From positions 69,839,665-69,903,664 of the forward strand of contig NC_065570.1 in NCBI RefSeq assembly GCF_937616625.2: a stretch of 64,000 nucleotides of DNA, read 5' to 3'. The stretch comes from Mercurialis annua (lineage: Eukaryota > Streptophyta > Magnoliopsida > Malpighiales > Euphorbiaceae). The notes beneath the pieces were generated by a model. That model ran no database searches and was not told the DNA's origin. It saw nothing but the letters and a program-made list of their open reading frames with translations. This document shows, piece by piece, positions 12,008 to 23,307 of the stretch (its first letter is position 1; each line of letters begins with the position of its first letter). Made by a program: the position numbers and the translations under genes.

Positions 12008-12586
12008 GGGGGCCGTTTGGTTGGGCAAAAAAAAGGGGAATGGGAATAGAAATGGGATGATTCCATTATTTATGTTTGTTTTGTCAAATTACACTAGGGA
12101 ATGGGAATGTGATTACCCCTTCAATGGAAATCACCCATTCCCCCCTTACCCCATGGGAATAGACTTTTGAGAATGGGAATCAAAATTTAAAAAAATATTC
12201 TAATGATAAATAATAAATATATTATTATTAAAAAAATTATTTTTAAATTTTAAAAAATATACTTAAAATAAAAAAAATATTTTTTTAAAGAAAAATAATT
12301 TTTTTAAAATAATTTTTTTATTTTTTTATCTTTTAATTTTTTTTTAATTTTTTTAAAAAATAATTTTTTTATTTTTATTTTTTAAAAATAACTTAAAAAA
12401 AATAATTTTTTTATATAAAAAATTTAAAAAAATAATTTTTTTTAAATAAATAATAAATAATTTTTTTATTAAATTTACCCATTCCCATTCCTACACTTTG
12501 AACCAAACAAAAAATGAAATCAATCATTCCCATTCCCATTCCTTCCCATTCCGATTCCCATTTCCAACCTTAAACCAAACGGCCCC
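12008..12586. mobile_element. Tourist/Harbinger-like foldback MITE
   Basis: 579 bp. Left end GGGGGCCGTTTGGTTGGGC, right end (other strand) GGGGCCGTTTGGTTTAAGG; flanked by the 3-bp duplication TAA (12005-12007 and 12587-12589) typical of PIF/Harbinger. The subterminal regions repeat GGAATGGGAAT on one side and its complement CCATTCCCATTCC on the other, and the core is an extremely AT-rich hairpin. No transposase. Confidence 0.85.
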
Positions 12587-12674
12587 TAAGCTTCTTCTTG
12601 GTTTTGTTTTCATCATGAATGTCAACTCACTATACATGTTCCTTTTAGTTTTTGAAAAAATGACTCAATTGTCT

Positions 12675-12945
12675 CTTTTTGGACACATCCATCACATAAA
12701 ATTATGAACCATCTATTTAATAAATGACACGTAGCATGATTATTTATATAAACTAATTAATAAAAGGCACAATTATTAATAATTTTTTTCTTGATAATTA
12801 TTATTAATGATTATTTAATGTATTTTATTTAGAATTAATATGCTTTTTATTAATTGGCTCATGTAAATAATCACGACGCGTGTCACTTATTAAATGAATG
12901 GTTCATAATTCTACGTGGTGGACTTGGTTCACCTAAAAATTTCTC
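12675..12945. mobile_element. Foldback MITE of about 270 bp
   Basis: Arms at about 12694-12775 and 12838-12925 are inverted copies: ATTATGAACCATC and AATAAATGACACG on the left, CGTGTCACTTATTAAATGAA and GGTTCATAATTCTACGTGG on the right. Exact ends and target duplication not resolved. A piece resembling its right end occurs at about 20788-20835 downstream of the first trihelix gene. Confidence 0.65.
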
Positions 12946-13006
12946 CACCTTGCCAAACTGTTTATATATATTTTTTAAATATTTATAAAGCAGTACACTG
13001 AACAAA

Positions 13007-13038
<32 letters not shown>

Positions 13039-14183
13039 ACTGAACAATGAAGCATAATAAAAACAACGAAACCCTAAATAATGTTTTACAAATTGAAAAT
13101 TAAATTAAAAAATAATTATTTTAATTATAAATTTATTTTAAAATTAATTAATAATTATATATCATGTGAAATATAGTTCAAGTTCTATAAATTAATATCT
13201 TTTTAATTAATAAATATGTAGCAAATCAATGAGAAATATTATATATACTAGTTTTTTATGCATTATGTGCTAGGCATGTGTCTCGTAATGCGACTCATCG
13301 ATTTATGTATTAATTATATTCATTATAATTATACTATTTTATTTTATTTATAATTAATATTATTTTTTTTATTTTAAATTAATATAATATTTCAATTTAT
13401 TAATTTTTAAAATTAATTTACATCAGTAATATTTATTTATAATTATATATATATATATATATTATGTGTAATCAATATTAATTTATTATATTAAAAAGTA
13501 GTAAATATAATATCATATTCATTATATTTGTTATAATTTTATTTATTTATTCATTTAAAATTATAATAAATATTAAATGAGTTTGAATCTTTGTTGGATT
13601 ACTGAATATATTAGTTAAGTATGCTATTATATTAATTAAAAGACATAATCATGATTCATGGCTTTGATTTATTTATTTTATATTGGATGATATTATACTT
13701 TATGAGTTAAATTAGGATAATTATTAAAATATTATTACGAATGTTATTATAAATATAAGCTTCATATACTATATTATATTGATTAAGTTTATTAATACTG
13801 AAATCATTATTAAAAAAGCTATAGTTTTATTTGGATTAGAAAATATCTTAAGTATGAGTTTAATTAGAATAATTAAAAAATTATAATTAGGAAATATTTT
13901 ATGAGTTAAACTAGAATAATCGTTATATTATATAAATAATTAAAATATTATTAAGGGTAATAATATAATTTATTTTATTACTAATCACATTATTAATAAA
14001 AAAAACTATAAATTAGTATATAAAGTTAAAAATTTAGTTAGATTTGGAAATATCTTATGATTTGAATTAGAATAATTAAAAAATTATAATTAGAAAATAT
14101 TTTATAATATTATATTAATAATAAAAATAATATTAAGAGTAATTACACAAGAACGTCTTATCGGTACTTTTATATATAGTTTA
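12946..14183. other. AT-rich intergenic DNA with short (TA)n tracts
   Basis: No coding frame. Short TA microsatellites near 13008-13040 and 13446-13462. The remainder is low-complexity A/T sequence with nothing further that I can support. Confidence 0.5.
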
Positions 14184-14470
14184 GGCTTAATTACACAAAA
14201 AATCACTAACTTTCGCGTGTTTTTGGTATTTAACATAATTTTTTTTTCTTGACATATTTAACATCGGTTGCGTTTTTTTTTTGAAAAATAGTGTCGTATT
14301 ACATTCAAAATGATGTCGTTTACATCCAAAACGGCGTCGTTTTACATTCAAACGGTCCCGTCGTCTTATTTGTCAAAAAGTGATAGATAATGTTAAATAT
14401 GCCAAGAAAAAAAGATTATATCAAATACCAAAAACATGCAAAAGTTGGTGATTCTTTTTACAATTAGGTC
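14184..14470. mobile_element. MULE-type MITE with perfect 9-bp target duplication
   Basis: 287 bp between TATAGTTTA duplications (14175-14183 and 14471-14479). Inverted ends begin GGCTTAATTACAC (left) and GACCTAATTGTAA (right, other strand); arms of about 95 bp share TGTTTTTGGTATTT and CATATTTAACAT. Core has three spaced repeats of ACGGCGTCG / GATGTCG wording. Non-coding. Confidence 0.88.
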
Positions 14471-14518
14471 TATAGTTTAATATAGGGAAAAAAGTCATTT
14501 ATGATCTAAAGTTTGGCT

Positions 14519-14716
14519 CCGGGATCAAGTAAGCCTTTAACGTTTAAAAAGGTTCAAATATGCCCCCGACGTCTTAAAAGTGAACAGCCAAGCCCCCATT
14601 TTAACTTATAAATGAGATATTAGACCCTGGTTGTCGAAATTGGGGGTTTGGTTATTTATTTTTCAAGATGTTGGGAGCATATTTAAATTTTTCCGGACGT
14701 TAAAGGCTTACTTTTT
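14519..14716. mobile_element. Foldback MITE, about 200 bp
   Basis: Left arm from TAAGCCTTTAACG (14529) with AATATGCCCCCGACGTCTT; right arm is its inverted, diverged copy ending CGTTAAAGGCTTA (14714). Both arms carry a run of C or G near the centre. The target duplication was not resolved; ends may extend a few bases. Confidence 0.65.
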
Positions 14717-14939
14717 TCCGTTTAATATAGAGTATAGATATAGATTTGGCAAACTGTGATGATTTTGAACTTATCCATCAATTGGAAAAACATTAAGCAT
14801 GTGTTCTAATTCTAACATATGATACTGTCATGTGATCAACAACTACTGCACCTATTACGGGTGCACATAATAGCGAATGATTTCTCTTTAGAAATTCATT
14901 GTCAAATAGTTTGTGGATATAGTTTGTGGTTTTTAAATT

Positions 14940-15231
14940 GGCCAAACGATTAAAAAAGGCCAAACCTTTTATAAAAGTTTCATAAAAGTCCAATTTTTTT
15001 AATTTTATCCAGTTTATCATAAAACGTATGATTATGTTTCAATTTTATTTAACTACACAATTTTTCTTATGTGGCGATGATGTGGCATTTTAGGCGCCAC
15101 ATCAGCAAAATTACATAATTTGACAAAATTGAAACGAAATCATGTGTTTTTGGACATATTGGATAAAATCAAAAGATTTGAACTCTTGTGAAATTTTTAT
15201 AAAAGATTTGGTCTTTTTTGTTCATTTGGCC
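14940..15231. mobile_element. MULE-type MITE with perfect 9-bp target duplication
   Basis: 292 bp flanked by TTTTAAATT (14931-14939 and 15232-15240). Ends GGCCAAACGATTAAAAAAGG and, on the other strand, GGCCAAATGAACAAAAAAG. The centre holds TGTGGCGATGATGTGGC and GGCGCCACATCAGC. The 75-codon antisense frame across its left part is not a gene. Confidence 0.88.
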
Positions 15232-15240
15232 TTTTAAATT

Positions 15241-15471
15241 TGACCTAGATATAGAATCAGCAATGATAGAGTGTTAGGGATAAAGGTTTAACTGAAGATT
15301 AAACCGGAATTAAACCATTATTTTTGAAATTTCTAATGTTTTAAAAAAGTAAACCTTTCCAGGTGCAATCAGTTTTAATAAAACTTTTCAAAAAATAGCA
15401 ATTTTAGCCTATTTTAATTTTTAGTTTTCAATTATTGAAATTTATCTAATTTAATGATATATTAATGACCA
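15241..15471. other. Short spacer between MITEs
   Basis: AT-rich, no frame or repeat that I can support. Confidence 0.5.
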
Positions 15472-15714
15472 AATGACTAAAAAAAGCCAAATCTTTCATG
15501 AAAGTTTCACAAAAGTCCAAATCGTTAATTTTTTTCCAATTTGTCCCGAAACGCATGATTTCGTTTCAATTATGTTCAACTACATAATTTTGCTTATGTG
15601 GCGTTGATGTGTGGCATTGCCACATCAGCGCCACGTAGGCGCCATATGAGCAAAATTACATAATTGGACATTATTGAGCAAAATTACGTAATTACATAGT
15701 TGGACATAATGGGG
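15472..15714. mobile_element. Partial second copy of the 14940-type MITE
   Basis: Left end GACCAAATGACTAAAAAAAG, followed by sequence parallel to the element at 14940 through the GTGGCG...CGCCAC centre and ATTACATAATT, then the similarity is lost. The missing right arm lies exactly where the 15715-17323 element begins, so the copy was truncated or rearranged there. Confidence 0.6.
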
Positions 15715-17323
15715 GATAATTTTCATCTATGGTCCCCAAACTTTTTTGGTCTCCCCAAACCGTCCCTAAATTTCAATTTGTATCTCAACTGTTTCCAAAC
15801 TTCAATTTAGTAAACCAACTGTCCTAACCATTATTTTTTGATTAACACCGTTACTATTTACTGATTTGTCAACTATTTGAAAAAAAAAACAATTTTTTAT
15901 TTAGATATTGACATGTCATCTAAATAAATAAATTAATAAATATATCCAAAATTTACACATGGCATTTAATTTTTATTTTAATACTAAATTAAAATTCTAT
16001 TTTTTCCATGCTTTCCCCACTACCTTCCTGCTCTCCGCCGCCTCCACTGATTCTTCTTCTTTTCATGCTTTTGCCTCCTACATTCTTTCCACCACTGCTT
16101 CCATTTTCATCCCATTGTGTTTCATAAACAACCCACTTCTTTTTTCTATTCTATCCACGGCCGGCTCCACTACCTCCACCACCGCTCGCCTCCGCCTTCA
16201 CTTCCGACACCACAATCTCTCCAGCTCGTCAACTCTCGAGCGTCAGCAGACCTAATTAAGTGTCAGGTTCGTCGTTGTTCCATCGCATTCTCTCATTTTC
16301 GTCACGTTGGCGTTCGTCGTGTTTCTGTTCATCGGCTCTCCCAACGTTGCCACTGCTCCGAACATCATGGTATTTTTTGAGATTTTGTGATATTTTTAAG
16401 ATTTTGATTGCATAAGATGAGTTTAATCCATGGATAGATTTGTATTCAAATAATATGAGTGAGGTATTGGGGAAGAAGAAATAGATTTAGGGTTTATAGT
16501 TTGTATTCAATCAATTTTGAGAAGTATTAAAAGTAGCGAGGTGGAGGGGCAACGCGACAGCAATGCTGCCGGGGTAGATGGCCGTTGAAGCGCCGGAAGC
16601 GGCAACATCAAATGCTTAGATTTTTTTAGCTGTACTTTTTTGTATTTAAAACAATTATACTATACATTAAAACTGAAAAAAACGAAAGACCAAACAGCAT
16701 AGATGATTGATCAAAACGCACCGATGAAAGCATAAACTGGTAGAACGACATTAAAAAGATGGCCAGGCTATTAGACATAAACAAGTCCAAAGAGATGAAA
16801 AAGTTACAGTTAAACCCTTATGAATGTATTGTGGTTAGACTTGTTATTATTAAAAATAAAAATATTAGTAATTTTGTATTTATTAATTATTTTTATATGT
16901 AGAATATTATTAGTTATTATTAAAATTAAAAATTGTTAATTTCTGCCATCCTGGCTTTGAGGGCAGCGATGGCGGCATCACGGTGGTAGTGGCGTTTTAT
17001 TTTGTGCTTGAGATATAGAGAAAAAAATATAATGGAAAAATTTAAATATTTGAGAAAATATGAGTTTTGTCTTATGTGTTCAGTAGTGCTGTTGTATTTC
17101 AGTGTGTGACATGGCGTTGTATGGCAATAATAAAAGTTAATATATCCACCTAGGCGTCCAGGTAGGGTGCCATGTCATTAAAATTGATGGTGTTGATTAC
17201 AAATTAACGGTCGGGACAGTTGGGATATTCAATTGAACTTGGAGGATGGTTGGGATACAAATTGAGATTTAGGGACGGTTTGGGGAGAGAGAAGAAAGTT
17301 TGGGAACTGTTAGTGAAAATTAC
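15715..17323. mobile_element. 1.6-kb element with about 120-bp terminal inverted repeats, possibly carrying captured sequence
   Basis: Left end about 15715-15835 and right end about 17205-17323 are inverted copies: GATAATTTTCAT against GTAATTTTCACT, then CTCCCCAAACCGTCCCTAAA in both, then CAATTTGTATC and CCAACTGTCC. Long inverted ends with non-coding termini are typical of Mutator-like elements; a clean target duplication was not found. The interior (about 15990-16620) is far richer in GC than its surroundings and is pyrimidine-rich and codon-like: frames at 15959-16255 (Ser/Thr-rich) and 16117-16380, and a third frame around 16288-16370 reading a hydrophobic run (LIFVTLAFVVFLFIGSPN) that stops at a possible donor, ATG/GTATTT. 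This could be captured host gene sequence (a Pack-MULE), but I do not recognise the gene. Confidence 0.6.
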
Positions 17324-18625
17324 GCTGACAATGGGCCATCAAGCATGAGTTAACTACTTAGATGGGCTGGATTCTCAACTATCTTCTCTACTATCAATTG
17401 GGTTAGCAGTGAGTGTCATCACGTTCAGAGTTCGGCCTACAGTTATACTATGAAAACTTTATGGGCTATATAGGCAAATCACTCCATTTTGCATTTATAT
17501 TTGTACCTTATAAATATTTTTTTCAAAAAATAAATAAATCAAAATTTATACTCTCTTACCCAAAAATAAAATATACTAGGATAATTATGTCAATTACACG
17601 TGTTCGGATTTCATTAGTTCTTTATATATAATTGTCACACTATTCTTACCCGCCACCACGAGAATCAACCATAGCTAACGCTGCATGTCATCAGCCAAAG
17701 CCGACTATCGTCAATTTGATTCAGTTTGATTCAATTTAATTGGTTCACTTCTATTAATTTTTTTAGAAAAATTACGTTTACTTTCAATTTAATTTAAATT
17801 AATTTACTTTAAATATACATTCAATGTACGTTAGATTAGTTAACTTAAGACTTATATTCAATGTAAAATAATGGACGTTAGATTAGTTAACTTAAGACTC
17901 ATATTCAATGTAAAATTATGTTTGCATTCAATTTACGTTTGATCATCACCAACAACCCATCCTTAAACCCTAGCTCTTAAATCCGATTAAAGGTAAAATA
18001 AGATTATATTTTTAGGCAGATTTAAATCAGTTGAGAAATTTTTACTCAAAAAATAATTTATAGATCACTAATGTAAATTTCAAAAAATGCTCTATTAGTT
18101 AAACTTTCGAGTTCTAATAATGTTTGAGAGACTTTTGTGTACAATAACTTATAAGTCGCTAGTGTCAAAAAATTAATTTTTTTAATATAAGAAATATCAT
18201 CAAAAATGTTTTTATAAATTAAATTATTTATTAATTAATAATTAGTAACTTTTGAATTCTAATGATGATTATTTTTATTATATGTTAATAAAAATATTTT
18301 TTTAGTTTTATTATAAATAATTTTACAAAGGCACTTATTTCAATTTATTGTGCTAAATAAATTACATTTAAAATTGTACTACCAAGTTATTGGTAAAAAA
18401 GAAATAATTGTACTACCAACTCTATGAAAAAGGAAAAATAATTGTAACAAAATTGAAGATTTGTAACATTTGTTGGCTTTATCCCCTTTTTAGTAATTTT
18501 GTTTGGAAGTATGAAGTAATGGAATCAAAATAAATAATGTCATAATGGACCCACCAGATCTTCCAATACATTGAACCTGCAGCTGAACCCTCTATAATTA
18601 CAAATATTCATATTTCATACTATTG
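17324..18625. other. Intergenic DNA with a two-copy tandem duplication
   Basis: No gene recognised. At about 17825-17925 a unit of about 50 bases (ACGTTAGATTAGTTAACTTA then AGACTTATATTCAATGTAAAA) is repeated twice in tandem. The last 500 bp lead into the trihelix gene promoter. Confidence 0.5.
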
Positions 18626-18633
18626 TATAAATT
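18626..18633 (+). promoter_or_regulatory. Possible TATA box for the trihelix gene at 19149
   Basis: TATAAATT, about 520 bp upstream of the start codon. The distance would need a long leader, probably with an intron: a donor AAG/GTTAAT near 18793 and pyrimidine-rich acceptors ending TTTTAG near 18873 are visible. Unproven. Confidence 0.3.
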
Positions 18634-19030
18634 AGCCACTAATTTTATTTTATTTCTTGAGGGTTCTATTCTTGTTCTTGATAATAAATATTTTGTTTTT
18701 ATATCCTGGATTCCTGCCTTCATTTTAGGAAGTTGAGTAAAAAGTTTCAATCTTTGAGAAGCTTCAGTCTGGAGTTGTTCTGCTGCAGATAAGGTTAATT
18801 TTTGCTTTTTCTATTAATGTGAAAATTTGTGGAGTTATTTTTCTTGTGCTTGTTGTTTTTTGTTTCATTTTAGTGGCGGTTGATGTGGATTTTAGTAATT
18901 TTGCTGAGATTTTGTTTGAAGTTTAAACATTTTAATTGTGTTTTAGAAAAAGGGTTGATCTTTGAATTGAATATGCATGCTTGAGGATCTAGATAAGTGA
19001 GGGATTTGTAGAGTTGCTTAAAAGAGGCCA

Positions 19031-19152
19031 ATGGGTATGGTTTATGAACTGATGATGGTTGATTTTTGACTGAGATAGAGCTTGAAAAGTACATGATTTA
19101 AGGTTTTAGGCAAATGGGTATTTGAATCTGATGTGAATTTGTTATGAAATGA
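19031..19152 (+). promoter_or_regulatory. Run of very short upstream ORFs in the trihelix leader
   Basis: Five upstream ORFs precede the main ATG at 19149: 19031-19069 (12 codons plus stop), 19093-19101 (Met-Ile-stop), 19114-19125 (Met-Gly-Ile-stop), 19131-19136 (ATG directly followed by TGA) and 19144-19152 (Met-Lys-stop), the last overlapping the main start as ATGA. If this leader is transcribed, most scanning ribosomes would meet these first, which would lower or condition translation. Confidence 0.45.
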
Positions 19153-20489
19153 AAGGGAATTTGTCTCAAGGTGGTATGGTTTCAGGTGAGCTTCCTTTTG
19201 GAGGCCTTGACCTGCAAGGATCCATGAGGGTTCATCATCAAACACAATACCAGCATGCTTTAAATCGAAATACACACCCGGTTCATCTCCAAGGCTCCTC
19301 TATTCATCCCTCTATTCGCTTGGGTTTACCGCTGACCATAGGCACCATGAACCACTCTGATCAGACCATGTCCTTGAGTAATTATAGTAAGGGAGATAAG
19401 GGGAAAAATTCCGCGAGTGATGAAGATGAGCCGAGCTATACAGAGGACGGCGGTGATGGTCACAATGAAGCTTGCAGAGGGAAAAAGGGGTCTCCGTGGC
19501 AGCGCGTTAAGTGGACTGATAAAATGGTGAGGCTTTTAATAACAGCCGTTTCTTATATGGGTGAAGATATTTCTTCAGATTGTGATGGCGGGATGAGAAG
19601 AAAATTTGCGGTTTTACAGAAAAAAGGAAAGTGGAAATTAGTCTCGCAAGTCATGACGGAAAGGGGTTTTCGTGTTTCTCCTCAGCAATGCGAAGATAAA
19701 TTCAATGACCTCAACAAAAGGTATAAAAGACTTAATGACATGCTCGGGAGGGGCACTTCTTGCCAAGTTGTCGAGAATCCTTCGCTTTTGGATGTCATAG
19801 ATTATTTAACAGAGAAAGAAAAAGACGATGTCAGGAAAATTTTAAACTCGAAGCACCTCTTCTACGAAGAAATGTGTTCGTACCATAATGGTAATAGATT
19901 GCATCTGCCTCATGATCCAGCATTGCAACATTCCTTACAGTTGGCTCTGAGAATTAAAGAGGATCATGATAATGATGATACGAGAAGGAATCAGCATGAC
20001 GATCTTGAAGAGGTCGATCAAGAAGCGGAAAATGAAGATCATGATGAATATGAGGAGACTCAAACTTCACACGGAGATTGCAGGGGAATATTCGGGGCTG
20101 TAGGGGGTTCAGTGAAAAGGTTAAGACATAGCCAGGGCCACGGAGATACTTGTTTTGGGTTCTCATCTCAGGATGACATTAAAGTGTCATTTTCGCATAT
20201 GCAAATTCCTCAAGTTGATATGAATCAAACGCCATCTGAAAGTAGTAGAGCTGCTTGGTTACAGAAGCAGTGGATGGAATCTCGCGCGATTCAGTTAGAA
20301 GAGCAAAAGCAACAAATTCAACTTGAGATGCTGGAACTAGAAAAACAAAGATTCAAATGGAAAAGATTTAGCACGAAAAGGGATCATGACCTAGAAAAGA
20401 TGAGAATGGAAAACGAGAGGATGAAACTTGAGAATGAGAGAATGGCATTGGAGTTAAAGCGGAAAGAAATGGGTGTTAATTTCGCGTAA
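19149..20489 (+). CDS. Trihelix transcription factor, At1g21200/At1g76870-like, intronless CDS
   Basis: 446 aa nuclear DNA-binding protein. The N-terminus MKGNLSQGGM plus GGLDLQGS resembles, from memory, Arabidopsis At1g21200. An acidic and basic linker (about 83-118, SDEDEPSYTEDGGDG then RGKKGSPW) leads to a single trihelix (Myb/SANT-like) domain at about 117-200: RVKWTDKMVRLLITAVSYMG, GKWKLVSQVMTERGF, QQCEDKFNDLNKRYKRLND. The first two helix tryptophans are W122 and W162; the third position is Phe185, as in several trihelix subfamilies. The conserved downstream block SLLDVIDYLTEKEKDDVRKI and HLFYEEMCSYHNGNRLHLP follows, then an acidic tract (about 277-310) and a long C-terminal helix (about 372-442) rich in Glu, Lys, Gln and Met that should form a coiled coil for dimerisation. 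Start chosen at the conserved MxGNL motif. No lesions. Trihelix proteins bind GT elements in light-, stress- or hypoxia-responsive promoters; this member's role is unknown. Confidence 0.95.
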   Translation: MKGNLSQGGMVSGELPFGGLDLQGSMRVHHQTQYQHALNRNTHPVHLQGSSIHPSIRLGLPLTIGTMNHSDQTMSLSNYSKGDKGKNSASDEDEPSYTEDGGDGHNEACRGKKGSPWQRVKWTDKMVRLLITAVSYMGEDISSDCDGGMRRKFAVLQKKGKWKLVSQVMTERGFRVSPQQCEDKFNDLNKRYKRLNDMLGRGTSCQVVENPSLLDVIDYLTEKEKDDVRKILNSKHLFYEEMCSYHNGNRLHLPHDPALQHSLQLALRIKEDHDNDDTRRNQHDDLEEVDQEAENEDHDEYEETQTSHGDCRGIFGAVGGSVKRLRHSQGHGDTCFGFSSQDDIKVSFSHMQIPQVDMNQTPSESSRAAWLQKQWMESRAIQLEEQKQQIQLEMLELEKQRFKWKRFSTKRDHDLEKMRMENERMKLENERMALELKRKEMGVNFA

Positions 20490-21386
20490 TTATCTCTGCC
20501 CCTTCAGATTTTGTTCATCACAACAGTTGGTTTTGCATGAAACACTACTTTCAGGTATTCATGAAGTGAGTGCTGTTGACTATATCTGCAGTGTTACTCT
20601 ATTTGTATATGTTATGTAAGCTTAGGTTCATGGCAAAGACCGTAATCTAGTAAAATTGTTCCGAGCATTGAGGAAAATTATTGTTTGTGATTGAAGATAT
20701 TGTTGTTACAAGAATGTTTTATCTTCATGATCAACTTCATGTGCTGAAAATGTATGAACTTGTGTCTTTTAACTTAGTTTGCGAATAGTTCATAATCCTA
20801 CGTGGTGAACACTATTTTTATGAGAATTTTTCAATAAGACGCCAAGGGCTGCGGTTTTAGGTAATAGCCGCAGATACTGGCAAATTATAGTTTGAATTGC
20901 AGCTTATGTTCTGCTTTTTTAATCATCCATCTGTAGCATTTTCAAGAAATCTGGAGCATCAGAACTCACTGGAGAAGAACATTCACCTGATTTTGAACAA
21001 GCATCAAGCATGTTCATCACAGTGTTCTTTTGGGCTCATCATATTCTTGGGCTTTCAGCCATCGCGAGAGCCATTGTTCCAGTCCACTACTGTCCAAGTT
21101 GGACATAATTTATTCTAGAAAGGGAACACTAAAACGTGAAATAGGAGCGTGTAAAATAAAATGGAACTAAATTGAATAATCGAATTCGATTCAGTTTGAG
21201 ATTATAAAAAAAATAAATATTTTTGGTTCTGTTTGTTTCTTTTTAAATCAATTCACATAAATCAAACTGAATCAAAAAGCCACATGAATTAACCGCTTCA
21301 GTTTGATTCAATTAAAACTATTTAGTATATTTTTATAATATCGATTAAGTTTTACGAATTGAACCATAGGAGTACTCCGGGATTAA
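20490..21386. other. 3' region of the trihelix gene and intergenic DNA
   Basis: The first 200-300 bp are probably 3' UTR. At 20788-20835 lies a fragment like the right end of the MITE at 12675 (GTTCATAATCCTACGTGGTG). A short perfect hairpin, CTGCGG...CCGCAG, occurs near 20850-20872. At 20897-21118 a 73-codon frame has somewhat higher GC but no family that I recognise. At about 21140-21340 a tract with repeated CAGTTTGA / TCAAACTGAATC wording may be a decayed hAT element. Confidence 0.45.
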
Positions 21387-21597
21387 CAGTGGCGGACCCA
21401 GAAATATTTTATAAAATGGTCAAAATTATATTGAAACTTTATAAGATGAGTAAAACTGACAACAGATAAATTTTAAGGTGGGCAAACTATATAATTTAAG
21501 GTGATAAATCATATTTTTCAATTTCATATAAACGTTTTTTAAAGGGACTCAAAATTATTAGGTGGTCCACCATACGCTCTTCCTAGGTCCGCCCCTG
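21387..21597. mobile_element. Short TIR element, 211 bp
   Basis: Inverted ends CAGTGGCGGACCCAG and, on the other strand, CAGGGGCGGACCTAG. Flanks CCGGGATTAA (left) and CCGGGATATAA (right) are near-identical, consistent with a target duplication that later gained or lost a base. Non-coding; superfamily not certain (hAT- or Mutator-like). Confidence 0.7.
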
Positions 21598-23291
21598 CCG
21601 GGATATAAACCAGGGCAAAAAATGTCGAGCATATGACGAATGCAGGCTCTTTCATGAAAACGTGAAACAATTATTTTTTCCAAACTACTGTTTCCATAAT
21701 GAAGTTTATACTTTAAATATCAATTCGCTCAAAAGTTTAAGGTAGCATACAAGCAGCTATTTTACCATGCATTTAAATTAAATGAAGATCAAACTTTAGA
21801 CATTTTAATATAAAAGCTCTGACGTCGTATTAAATAAATTCACTTAGAAATTTAAACTGTTAGACAGGACTCTAATAATAATTTGACATTTTTGTCATGC
21901 TAACTAAAGCATTTTTTAATCGTATTTCTACAAAAGAATATTGTGAATTATTCATTTGGCATGCTATACGAACCACCTGTGTCAGATTAAAAGTAAAATT
22001 AATAAGAAAAGGGAAATAAATAATGCAGCCTACATTTTGGTTGGTATTGGCTGCTTATATAATCATTTTGCTTCTTCAAGTAATACACACAGACTTTTTC
22101 AGAAAAGAGTCATGAATTGAACAATAAGCCCATTTTGTTCTTCACTGTTGATTATTTGAGATTAAAATAGAAGTAATCACATTTTAATATATTTTTTAGG
22201 TTGGCTGCTCGGTATACTAATATAATACTATCAATATATTAACCTCGACTAATATGAATTCGAGCTAGATATAATTATATGACCATTAAAACTTTTTTAC
22301 TATGTTATAACAATGTTGCATGCTCATGACTCGAATTTAAGACCGTCAAATAGGTTAGAACATCCTTTTTTTCATTATTGCATATTGAAGATGTTCTTTA
22401 TTGATTAGTCTAATTTCAATGGTGATGTATCTTAATTTATATCACAAGGTCACATTTGGTATATTCTCGAAAATCAAAATGCTTTGTTGCATTTTAGAAA
22501 TTTTTATGTTTGGATTGTATGTTTCAAATATACGTAGATATATTGATAATATATAGATTAGTTCAAACTAGAATTAGAACTCAAGTTATGTGAATTTATA
22601 AAAAAATTAAAGCATTAATTGATTATGAAAACCCTCTATTTTAAGTAGGAACAATGTACAAAAATGAGTCTAATGTCTACATAAAATCTTACTTATCCTC
22701 TTTATATTTTTTGGATGTCAATTAAAATTTTCTTGTTTCCACTGAAGCGCAAAAATGACCCTATCATCTTGAAAACTAAAGTTTAGAGCCCTCTTGTTAA
22801 TAGAGGGTCTTTTAAGGTATTAGGGTCATTTTTACACTTCAATGATAATACGATGGTTCTAATTGAAATTTAGAAAATATAAAAGTGTCGAGAGATTTAA
22901 AATAAATATTAAAGTCATTTTTATACTTTATATAGTCTTTTTAAAATAATATAATAATAATATTAAAATGAAAATGAAAATGAAATGTAGCTTGATATAG
23001 ATATGAGAACGTGGATTTTGGGGTTGATTGAAGATGAAACATGTGTATGGTTTTTTTTTTGTGGCAGCTTAATTTGATGATGTAACATTTGCAATTGTTG
23101 TTCTATATTTGGAAAGATTCTCAATTTCAGATAGTGATTGCTTTATTTCCCTATTTATCTCATTATTTCTACTGCAGTCTGCAGCTTTACAAATCATTTA
23201 TATGGTGCAACTATTTGGCATTATTCACATTTAAGTTTGGCTAAAACTAAAGATGCTTCACTTTTAACAAATGTTAATTCTATCATATGTT
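21598..23291. other. Intergenic DNA with one weak inverted-repeat element
   Basis: No gene recognised. From about 22655 to 22930 there are diverged inverted arms (GCGCAAAAATGACCCTA on one side, TTAGGGTCATTTTTACACTT on the other), suggesting an old MITE. Otherwise AT-rich sequence. Confidence 0.4.
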
Positions 23292-23307
23292 AAATTTAAA
23301 GCTTTTT

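Noticed and set aside
14793..15020. 75-codon minus-strand frame
   Set aside because: Mostly lies in the arm of the MITE at 14940 and has no domain.
20897..21118. 73-codon frame downstream of the trihelix gene
   Set aside because: No recognised domain; composition alone does not support a gene.
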